Source: Pseudomonadota bacterium
GTDB lineage: Bacteria; Pseudomonadota; Gammaproteobacteria; Xanthomonadales; Xanthomonadaceae
Direction of reading: 5' to 3'
DNA length: 42,881 nt
Assembly (NCBI GenBank): GCA_963205495.1
Contig: CAUJIN010000072.1
Location: 1 to 42,881 of the forward strand
The notes beneath the pieces were generated by a model, which ran no database searches, was not told the DNA's origin, and was given only the letters and a program-made list of their open reading frames with translations. Every line of letters begins with the position of its first letter. Positions within the stretch are counted from its first letter, which is position 1. A program made the translations under genes and the position numbers. This document shows, piece by piece, positions 1 through 6,542 of the stretch.

Positions 1-563
1 TCTATGCGCCGCTCCAGCATGCCCGCTGGAACGGCTTCACGCCGACCGACCTGATCTTTCCCGCCTTCCTTTTCGTGGTGGGGGTTTCCATCGCGCTGGG
101 TCTGCGGCCCGGCACGCCGCCTGCGAAGATCGGACTGCGCGAGCGCGGGCTGCGCTTCCTGATCCTGATGGGGCTCGCGATGCTGGCCTTGGGTGGCGCG
201 TGGTCGCTGCTGATTCCGCTCAACAAGAATCTTTGGACGTCCTCCTTCGTGGTGTTTGCCAGCGGCTGGTCGCTGCTGCTTCTGGCGCTGTGCCACGCGC
301 TCTTCGACCTGCGCGGATGGCGCCCGCTGGGGCGCAGCATGGGCATCAACGCAATCACCGCCTATGCCGGTTCCTGGCTGATGGCCTGCCTGATGCAGCG
401 GCTGGGCCTGTTCGAAGCGATCTGGTCGCGCGGCTTCATACCGCTGCTGGCGCCTCTTTTCGGTGCGCAGGCCGCATCCCTGTCGTTTGCCTTGGCGTTC
501 GTTGCGTTCTGGTGGCTGGCGATGTGGGCGATGGCGAGGCGCGGCTGGAAGCTCGGCGTCTGA
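1..563 (+). CDS. nagX: NagX / heparan-alpha-glucosaminide N-acetyltransferase-like membrane protein, 5' partial, apparently missing its middle
   Basis: The gene enters from the left edge in frame 3 and ends with TGA at 561-563, giving 186 visible residues. It begins with the family's N-terminal signature (HARWNGFTPTDLIFP followed by a membrane segment FLFVVGVSIALG) and contains the C-terminal signature PLNKNLWTSSFV, followed by several hydrophobic segments. In the HGSNAT/NagX family as I know it, roughly 200 residues with several membrane helices separate these two signatures. Here only about 40 do, so an in-frame internal deletion between about nt 110 and 195 is inferred. The family is associated with amino-sugar loci and acts in the inner membrane, with an uncertain role in bacteria. 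The stop directly abuts the stop of convergent nagA. Without the middle helices it may be inactive. Assignment to the family is fairly sure; function is not. Confidence 0.72.
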   Translation, partial: YAPLQHARWNGFTPTDLIFPAFLFVVGVSIALGLRPGTPPAKIGLRERGLRFLILMGLAMLALGGAWSLLIPLNKNLWTSSFVVFASGWSLLLLALCHALFDLRGWRPLGRSMGINAITAYAGSWLMACLMQRLGLFEAIWSRGFIPLLAPLFGAQAASLSFALAFVAFWWLAMWAMARRGWKLGV

Positions 564-1700
564 TCAGTCGGCTTCGCCGGCGATCCAGGTCCGGTGGATG
601 CGCACGTCTTCGTCGAACGCCACCAGGTCGGCGCGACAGCCGGGCGCGATGCGCCCCATGCGTGCGTCCAGTCCGAGGAATCGCGCCGGATACTGCGAGG
701 CCATGCGGCAGGCTTCATCCAGCGGGACGCCGACCAGGGCGACGGTATTGCGCACCGCGCTGGCCATGTCCAGCGCCGAGCCGGCCAGCGCCCCGGTCGC
801 GTTGCGGACCACGCCGTCGATGGCGGTGATGGTCTGATCGTAGAGGCGGAAGGACGGGTCGGCCGAACCCACCATCGGCATGGCGTCGGTGACCAGGATC
901 ACCTTGCCGCGCGGCTTGGCCGCGAGCGCCACGCGCAGGCTGGTAGGATGCACGTGGGCACCGTCCACGATCACCCCGCACCAGCTTTCGGCATCGGCCA
1001 GCGCCGCGCCCACCGCGCCAGGCTCGCGTCCCTGCAGCGGCGACATCGCGTTGAACAGGTGGGTGAACCCGGTGATGCCCGCGCGCAGCCCGGCCTCGAT
1101 TTCGGCGCAGCTCGCCGCAGTGTGGCCGGCGCAGAGGATGGCGCCGCGCTGCGCCATGAGGCGAAGGATCACGGCGGGCACGCGTTCGGGCGCAAGCGTG
1201 ATCAGGGTGATGCCGTTGCCGAGCGAAGTGGCGCGCTCGGCGTCTCGCGCATCGGGAACGCGGAACATCGCCTCCTCGTGGGTGCCCTTGCGCGCCGGCG
1301 CGAGGTAGGGGCCTTCCAGGTGGATGCCGAGCACGCCCGGCACGCCTTGCGTGATGGCGTGGCGGACCGCGCTGATGGCGCGCTCCATCGCCGCGTCGGT
1401 ATCGCTGATCAGGGTCGGGAGGAAGGCGGTGGTGCCGAAGCGCCGGTGCGCCCGCCCGATGGTCGCGATCGCCTCGGTCGTGGGCGAGTTGTTGAACAGC
1501 ACGCCGCCGCCGCCGTTGACCTGGATGTCGATGAAGCCGGGTGCCAGATGGCGGCCCCCGAGATCGATCGTTTCGTCTGCCTCCTGCGCGCCGCCGGCCG
1601 CCACCTCGACGATGCATCCGTCTTCGACCACCACGCGCAGCCCGTGCTCGAATCCGCGCTCGGTGAGGATCGGGCCGTTGTGGAAGATGCGTCGGATCAT
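564..1700 (-). CDS. nagA: N-acetylglucosamine-6-phosphate deacetylase
   Basis: 378 residues, the usual length. It removes acetate from GlcNAc-6-phosphate in the cytoplasm, giving glucosamine-6-phosphate for NagB-II. Visible amidohydrolase motifs, in order, are GFIDIQVNGGGG, HLEGPYLAPARKGTH (metal-binding Glu), CAGHTAASCAEI (His), GFTHLFNAMSPLQGREPG (His and phosphate contacts) and VTDAMP (catalytic Asp). The ATG at 1700-1698 is chosen because it starts MIRRIFHNGPILT, the expected first strand. An open reading frame extending further upstream only overlaps nagB-II in another frame. The gene lies 19 bp after nagB-II as last gene of the nagP-nagR-nagB-nagA operon. Its stop abuts that of convergent nagX, leaving no room for a terminator. 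Confidence 0.95.
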   Translation of the reverse strand: MIRRIFHNGPILTERGFEHGLRVVVEDGCIVEVAAGGAQEADETIDLGGRHLAPGFIDIQVNGGGGVLFNNSPTTEAIATIGRAHRRFGTTAFLPTLISDTDAAMERAISAVRHAITQGVPGVLGIHLEGPYLAPARKGTHEEAMFRVPDARDAERATSLGNGITLITLAPERVPAVILRLMAQRGAILCAGHTAASCAEIEAGLRAGITGFTHLFNAMSPLQGREPGAVGAALADAESWCGVIVDGAHVHPTSLRVALAAKPRGKVILVTDAMPMVGSADPSFRLYDQTITAIDGVVRNATGALAGSALDMASAVRNTVALVGVPLDEACRMASQYPARFLGLDARMGRIAPGCRADLVAFDEDVRIHRTWIAGEAD

Positions 1701-1719
1701 GGGCGTGCCTGTGGCCAAT

Positions 1720-2754
1720 TCATACCGTTTCCGTGACCTTGTTGAGGTGCGTGGGCAGGTCGGGATTGAAGCCGCGCGCCAGCGACAGCGCGTTGACCGC
1801 GCCGTAGAAGGCCTGCACGGTGAGGATCGGGGTGCAGGCCGGATGCGGCGTGGGCGGGAGCGGCAGCATTCCCGCTCCGCTTGCGCCGGGGCGCGAGACC
1901 CACACCGGCGCGCCGCGCGCGCGGAATTCCTCGGCCACGGCGGCGGTGCCCGAACCGGTGTCGTCGTCCTGGGCAAAGGCCAGTACCGGGAAGTCGCGGC
2001 CGACGAGCGCCATCGGTCCGTGCTTGACCTCGGCCGACGAGAACGCCTCGGCGTGCAGGCCACAGGTTTCCTTGAACTTGAGCGCCGCTTCCTGTGCGGC
2101 TCCCAGCCCGAGGCCGCGGCCGAGCACGAACAGGCGTTCGGCCAGGCGCAGGCCCGCGACCAGCGCGGACCAGTCCTGCACCCAGGCCGCGCGCATGGCG
2201 TCGGGCAGGGCATCGGCGGCTGCGAGCAGGCGCGCATCGCCGCTCCAGTGTGCGGTGAGATGGAGCAGCGCGGCGAGCGAGCAGAGATAGCTCTTGGTGG
2301 CCGCGACGCTGTTTTCCGGTCCGGCGTGAAGCGGCAGCACGGTATGCGCCAGGCGCGCCAGAGGCGAGTCGGTCACGTTGACCAGCGCCACCACGCGCGC
2401 GCCGCCCGCCTTGGCGATTTCGGCGTTGCGCAGGAGGTCCGGACTCTTGCCCGACTGGGAGATGACCACGAACAGCGCGTCCTCCAGTCTCGGCTGGACC
2501 GCATAGACCGATCCGACCGACGGCGAGGCCGAGGCCGTGACCAGTCCGAGCGCGGTTTCGAACAGATACTTGCCGTAGGTGGCGGCGTGATCCGAGCTGC
2601 CGCGCGCGCAGGTGACGATGAATCGAGGCGGCTTGGCGCGCAGCGCGGCGGCGAGTTCCGCGACGACCGCTGCGTTCGCGGAGAACTGACGGGCAACCGC
2701 GTCCGCGGCCTGCGCCGCCTCTGTGTGCATCCAGGTGCTGTCGTGTGGGGTCAT
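1720..2754 (-). CDS. nagB-II: Glucosamine-6-phosphate deaminase, SIS-domain type (NagB-II)
   Basis: 344 residues with two sugar-isomerase (SIS) domains, about residues 35-165 and 200-330. It resembles the isomerase half of GlmS and not the classical NagB fold. It converts glucosamine-6-phosphate to fructose-6-phosphate and ammonia. Visible SIS signatures are CARGSSDHAATYGKYLFE and VVISQSGKSPD in the first domain, and LGRGLGLGAAQEAALKFKE and EVKHGPM in the second. There is no glutamine amidotransferase domain, which argues against a biosynthetic GlmS. The ATG at 2754 begins 14 bp after the nagR stop. A NagB-II deaminase beside nagA and a LacI-type regulator is the arrangement known from Xanthomonas and Shewanella GlcNAc loci. 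Confidence 0.92.
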   Translation of the reverse strand: MTPHDSTWMHTEAAQAADAVARQFSANAAVVAELAAALRAKPPRFIVTCARGSSDHAATYGKYLFETALGLVTASASPSVGSVYAVQPRLEDALFVVISQSGKSPDLLRNAEIAKAGGARVVALVNVTDSPLARLAHTVLPLHAGPENSVAATKSYLCSLAALLHLTAHWSGDARLLAAADALPDAMRAAWVQDWSALVAGLRLAERLFVLGRGLGLGAAQEAALKFKETCGLHAEAFSSAEVKHGPMALVGRDFPVLAFAQDDDTGSGTAAVAEEFRARGAPVWVSRPGASGAGMLPLPPTPHPACTPILTVQAFYGAVNALSLARGFNPDLPTHLNKVTETV

Positions 2755-2768
2755 GGCGATTCCGTGGG

Positions 2769-3800
2769 TCAGGATTGGGGGCGGGGCGGAGCGGTGGAGC
2801 CGCGGATCACCAGCTCGGGGCTGAAACCCTGGTTGAGCTGCGGCGCATCGGGTTGTTCGCGGATCAGGCCGAGCAGGCGGCGGGCGGCGTGGCGGCCGAT
2901 TTCCTCGGTGGCCTGCCGCGCCGTGGTCAGCGCCGGCCAGCTCTGGCGCGAGAACGGGCTGTCCTCGAAGCCGGCGATGGAGAGGTCGTAGGGCACGTTG
3001 AGCCCACCCGATCGCGCCGCCGCCAGCACGCCGGCGGCGATCTCGTCGTTGGAGCCGAAGATGGCGGTGGGGCGCAGCTCCAGGGCCAGCAGCCGCCGCG
3101 CGCCGCGGAAACCGTCGTCGAACGAATAGTCCCCCTCCACAACCAGCTCCGGGTCCAGCGCGATGCCGTAGTCGCGCAGCGCCTCGGCATAGCCTTCGTA
3201 GCGCTCGCCCGAGGATTTGTGCGACCGGCCACCCCAGAGGAAGCCGATGCGCTGGTGGCCGAGCTGGATCAGGTGTTCGGTGATGTCGTAGGCGGCGTCG
3301 TGGTCGTCCACGAACACGCAGGCGCTGCCGTCCTCCGGGTCGCGCGAACCCGAGACGATCCGCACCAGGCGGATGTCCTGGGCCAGCAGCGCCGCCACCA
3401 GCGTCTGCTGCTCGGACATCGGCGGAGCGAGCACCACGCCGGCCAGCCGCGCATCGCGGACGTGGCCGATGAGGTCCTGTGCGAGGGAAGGCGCGGCCGA
3501 ATCGCAGGGGTGGATCTGCAGGCCGTAGCCGGCTTCGCGGCAGACCGACAGCACGCCGGTCTGCATCGCGATCACGTAGTAGGGGTTGGGGTTGTCGTAG
3601 AGCAGCCCGATCGCGCGCGTCTGCGCGCTGCGCAGGCTGCGGGCGGAGGGGTCGGGGCGGTAGTCCAGCGCGGCGATGGCCCGCAGCACCTGGTCACGGG
3701 TGCGCGGGTGCACGTTGACTTCGTCGTTGATGACGCGCGACACGGTCTTCTGCGAGACCTTGGCACGCTCGGCGACATCCTTGATGGTGGGTCTTGGCAA
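2769..3800 (-). CDS. nagR: LacI-family transcriptional repressor of the GlcNAc locus
   Basis: 343 residues. The N-terminal helix-turn-helix (RPTIKDVAERAKVSQKTVSR, residues about 3-22) with hinge region is typical of LacI/GalR proteins, followed by a periplasmic-binding-like effector domain (QTRAIGLLYDNPNPYY to the end). The only plausible start is TTG at 3800, since no in-frame ATG or GTG precedes the conserved helix-turn-helix. It sits 8 bp behind nagP and 14 bp before nagB-II, so the regulator is inside the operon it probably controls (autoregulation inferred). A matching palindrome lies at 5343-5356. By analogy with Xanthomonas NagR the effector would be GlcNAc or its phosphate, but this cannot be read from sequence. 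Confidence 0.9.
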   Translation of the reverse strand: MPRPTIKDVAERAKVSQKTVSRVINDEVNVHPRTRDQVLRAIAALDYRPDPSARSLRSAQTRAIGLLYDNPNPYYVIAMQTGVLSVCREAGYGLQIHPCDSAAPSLAQDLIGHVRDARLAGVVLAPPMSEQQTLVAALLAQDIRLVRIVSGSRDPEDGSACVFVDDHDAAYDITEHLIQLGHQRIGFLWGGRSHKSSGERYEGYAEALRDYGIALDPELVVEGDYSFDDGFRGARRLLALELRPTAIFGSNDEIAAGVLAAARSGGLNVPYDLSIAGFEDSPFSRQSWPALTTARQATEEIGRHAARRLLGLIREQPDAPQLNQGFSPELVIRGSTAPPRPQS

Positions 3801-3807
3801 GGGAGGT

Positions 3808-5088
3808 TCACTCGATGGTTCTGGCGTCGCGGCCGACGCGGTGGCCGCGGATCGCGAAGTGGAGGATGTATAGGTAGCAGGGCACCATCAGCAGCAGGAA
3901 CACCAGCTGGAAATCCATGGTCTGCTTCAGGTGCACGAACAGCTGGGGAATGATCGCACCGCCGGCGATGCCCATGATGAGCAGGGCCGAACCCTGCTCG
4001 GTGAATCGCCCCAGCCCGCGGATCGCGAGCGGGAAGATCGCCGGCCACATCATCGCATTGGCAAAGCCCAGCGCCGCGACGAGGTACACCGAAACCATGC
4101 CGTGGGTGGCATACGCGCCGACGACCAGCAGCACGCCGAGCACCGCGGTGATCGAAAGCCAGCGTTCCTGCGAGACGTGGCGCGGAATCAGCACCAGTCC
4201 GACCAGGTAGCCCACGAGCATGGCGCCGAGCGTGAAGGAGGTGAAGAACTTGGTCTGGTCGGGCGGCAGGCTGAAGCCCGTGCCGTAGGTGCCGATCGCA
4301 TCCCCGGCCATCACCTCGGCGCCGACGTAGACGAAGATGCACAGCGCGCCCAGCCAGACGTGCGGGTAGTGCAGGATGTTGCGACGGCTGTCTTCGGCCG
4401 ATTCGCGGTTGATCTCCTCGGCGCGCAGCTCCGGCAGCGGCGAGTGCAGGATGCCGACCGACAGGAGGGCGAGGAGCCCGGCCATCACCATGTAGGGCGT
4501 GTGGATGCGCGCTGCGAAGGCATCCAGCAGCACCTCCCGGGTGGTCGGGTCGGCCGTGGCGACCTGCGCGCCCAGATCGCCCATGCCGTGCATCACCAGG
4601 GTGCCGATCAGCAGCGGCGCGAGGATGCCGGCGATCTTGTTGCAGATGCCCATGACGGCGATGCGCTGCGCTGCGCTCTCCATCGGCCCGAGGATGCTGA
4701 TGTAGGGGTTCGAGGCGGTCTGCAGGATGGCCAGACCGGCGCCGATGACGAACACGCCGGCCACCGCGCCGGCGTAGACGCGGCCGGTGGTGAAGTGGCC
4801 GAACACGACCGCGCCCGCGGCCATCGCGAACAGCCCCAGCGCCACGCCCTTCTTCATGCCCGTCACGCGCAGGATCGAGGACGAGGGCAGCGCTAGGAAG
4901 AAGTAGGACAGATAGAACGCGCTCGGGATCAGGAAGGCGAGACGGTCGTCGACGTTGAAGGCGAGCTTGGAGAACTGGATCAGCGGGCCGTTGAGCCAGG
5001 TGACGAATCCGAAGATGAAGAACAGCGCGCCGATGATGGCGATGGCGCCGATCTGGCTGCGGGGCGCGGAAGCGGGCGGCGTGGGCAT
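3808..5088 (-). CDS. nagP: N-acetylglucosamine MFS transporter NagP
   Basis: 426 residues with about twelve hydrophobic segments, of the FucP/NagP branch of the major facilitator superfamily. Visible features are the first helix (IGAIAIIGALFFIFGFVTWL), the FucP-like stretch GLAILQTASNPYIS, and a hydrophilic central loop (PELRAEEINRESAEDSRR) between helices 6 and 7. It would carry GlcNAc from periplasm to cytoplasm with protons. The ATG at 5088 is chosen since the first helix follows about 15 residues later. An in-frame ATG at 5157 would add 23 mainly polar residues and is less likely. First gene of the nag operon, 8 bp before nagR. Substrate is inferred from context. Confidence 0.9.
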   Translation of the reverse strand: MPTPPASAPRSQIGAIAIIGALFFIFGFVTWLNGPLIQFSKLAFNVDDRLAFLIPSAFYLSYFFLALPSSSILRVTGMKKGVALGLFAMAAGAVVFGHFTTGRVYAGAVAGVFVIGAGLAILQTASNPYISILGPMESAAQRIAVMGICNKIAGILAPLLIGTLVMHGMGDLGAQVATADPTTREVLLDAFAARIHTPYMVMAGLLALLSVGILHSPLPELRAEEINRESAEDSRRNILHYPHVWLGALCIFVYVGAEVMAGDAIGTYGTGFSLPPDQTKFFTSFTLGAMLVGYLVGLVLIPRHVSQERWLSITAVLGVLLVVGAYATHGMVSVYLVAALGFANAMMWPAIFPLAIRGLGRFTEQGSALLIMGIAGGAIIPQLFVHLKQTMDFQLVFLLLMVPCYLYILHFAIRGHRVGRDARTIE

Positions 5089-5397
5089 GGGAAGGGTCCC
5101 TGTCTGGATGGGCCGAGAGCGGCAGTCCGCCTGCGGCGGACGGCCAGATTGACGCATAGGACAGGAAAAGGTGCAACGGTGTCTGTCATTGTCCGATTGC
5201 GTGCGGCCAATTCGCCTTGAAACGGCTGGGCAACGCGGTTTCAGGCGCCAATTCTTGCGCCAGAAAATGCTGCATTGCGGCATGGAAAGGTGCGATGCAA
5301 AGCCATTCTGGCGCTGATTTTGGGGGATTTTTGAAGGAATGTTGACAACGATGTCATTCCTTGTGCAGAGTCCGCCGCGACACGATGGGGAGGCGGC
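5089..5397. promoter_or_regulatory. Divergent nagP / nagK promoter region
   Basis: This 309-bp gap between nagP (minus) and nagK (plus) has no gene. It is more A/T-rich than its neighbours. It holds the LacI-type palindrome at 5343-5356, an inverted repeat TGAAAC (5218-5223) / GTTTCA (5238-5243) and a second GGCGC...GCGCC at 5244-5262. A TTGACA (5342-5347) overlaps the palindrome and could be a -35 element for nagK, but I see no good -10 after it. Ribosome binding of nagK is well supported by GGGGAGG ahead of the ATG. Confidence 0.7.
5343..5356. promoter_or_regulatory. LacI-family operator, probable NagR site
   Basis: The sequence TGACAACGATGTCA is an inverted repeat of TGACA around a CG centre, the layout expected for a LacI-family operator. 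Flanks are GGAATGT on the left and TTCC on the right. It lies 41 bp before nagK and about 255 bp before the nagP start, in a region with nagR as the only regulator gene of the locus. Binding by NagR is inferred. Confidence 0.72.
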
Positions 5398-6483
5398 ATG
5401 GGCACTGCGACGCAGAACGGGGAACCAGGCAAGGCGCGGCTTGGCGCGCAGAGCGCCCTGCGCGCCGGCGGCGCATTCATCGCCGCGGACGTCGGCGGAA
5501 CCAATGCGCGCGTGGCGGCGGTGCGCACCGATGCCGATGGCGGCATCGAGCTTTTGTCCTGGCAGCGCTACCCCTGCGACGACTACCCGGATCTGGCCGC
5601 GATCCTGGCGCGCTTCCTCGCCGACCATCCCGCCCACGCCGGGGTCGATTGCATGGTGATCGCCAGCGCCGGGGTGGTGCTGGGCGACGAGGTGATCAAT
5701 TCCAACCTTCCCTGGCGCATTTCGCTGTCCGGGCTGCGCCAGCGCCTGGCGCTGCGAGAGCTGCACGTGGTCAATGATTTCGAGGCGGCGGCGCACGGCA
5801 CCGCCTGTCTGGGTCCGGCCGATACGCGCCTGCTGACGCCGGGATTGGAGGCTTCCTGCGAAGGCACGGCGCTGGTGATCGGGCCGGGCACGGGGCTCGG
5901 AGCCGCATTCCGGATTCCGCGCGGGGGTTCGGCGACGGTGCTGCCGACCGAAGCGGGCATGACGGCCTTTGCGCCCGGCAGTGAACGTGAGCTGGACCTG
6001 CTGCGCTGGATGTGGCGACAGGGAAACCGGCACGTCTGCACCGAGCAGCTGCTTTCCGGTCCGGGGCTGGTGAACATCCACGCCGCGCTGCGCGATTCGG
6101 CGGGCCTGCCGACGGTGCCGATGGATCCGGCCGCGATCAGCACCGCCGCGCGCGCCGGCGATGCCGTGGCGCACGAGGCGGTGCGGATCTTCTGCGCCTT
6201 GCTGGGCAGCGTCATCGGCGACCTGGTGGTGATCGGCAGCGCCCGCAGCGTGTTCATCGCCGGCGGCATCGTCCCGCAAATCGTGGACTTCCTGCCGCAA
6301 AGCGACTTTCGCACCCGCCTGATCGAAAAAGGCGCGATGCGGCCCGTACTGGAGCGCGTTCCGGTACGGCTGATCCAGAACGAACGGCTCGGCGTCCTCG
6401 GCGCGGCGATCTGGTATCTGCAATACCTCATGCAGGACGAACGCCGAGAGTTCCTCCCCGTTTCGCAGTCCCCGTTGTCCTGA
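5398..6483 (+). CDS. nagK: N-acetylglucosamine kinase of the glucokinase (Glk) family
   Basis: 361 residues of the Glk family (not ROK, since the ROK zinc motif is absent). It phosphorylates GlcNAc, feeding NagA. The phosphate-binding loop AADVGGTNARVAAV lies near residues 29-42, the catalytic aspartate is in HVVNDFEAAAHG, the adenosine loop is GPGTGLGAAF, and FIAGGIVPQ occurs late. About 25 residues precede the first strand, somewhat longer than usual. The ATG at 5398 has an excellent ribosome site (GGGGAGG, 5 bases away). It is divergent from nagP and just upstream of the TonB-dependent receptor. A true glucokinase (which would fit the downstream Entner-Doudoroff genes) is the main alternative; context favours GlcNAc. 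Confidence 0.82.
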   Translation: MGTATQNGEPGKARLGAQSALRAGGAFIAADVGGTNARVAAVRTDADGGIELLSWQRYPCDDYPDLAAILARFLADHPAHAGVDCMVIASAGVVLGDEVINSNLPWRISLSGLRQRLALRELHVVNDFEAAAHGTACLGPADTRLLTPGLEASCEGTALVIGPGTGLGAAFRIPRGGSATVLPTEAGMTAFAPGSERELDLLRWMWRQGNRHVCTEQLLSGPGLVNIHAALRDSAGLPTVPMDPAAISTAARAGDAVAHEAVRIFCALLGSVIGDLVVIGSARSVFIAGGIVPQIVDFLPQSDFRTRLIEKGAMRPVLERVPVRLIQNERLGVLGAAIWYLQYLMQDERREFLPVSQSPLS

Positions 6484-6542
6484 CCCTGCGGCGCACGGCC
6501 CGCTGGTCGGGCCGGTTGCCGCGCAGCCCTGGAGAATTCGCC

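Noticed and set aside
564..2237. A 557-residue frame suggesting a longer nagA
   Set aside because: The first 179 residues are out-of-frame reading of nagB-II; NagA homology begins at ATG 1700.
3808..6423. An 871-residue minus-strand frame extending nagP across nagK
   Set aside because: The upstream part is antisense to nagK and of low-complexity composition; the transporter begins at 5088.
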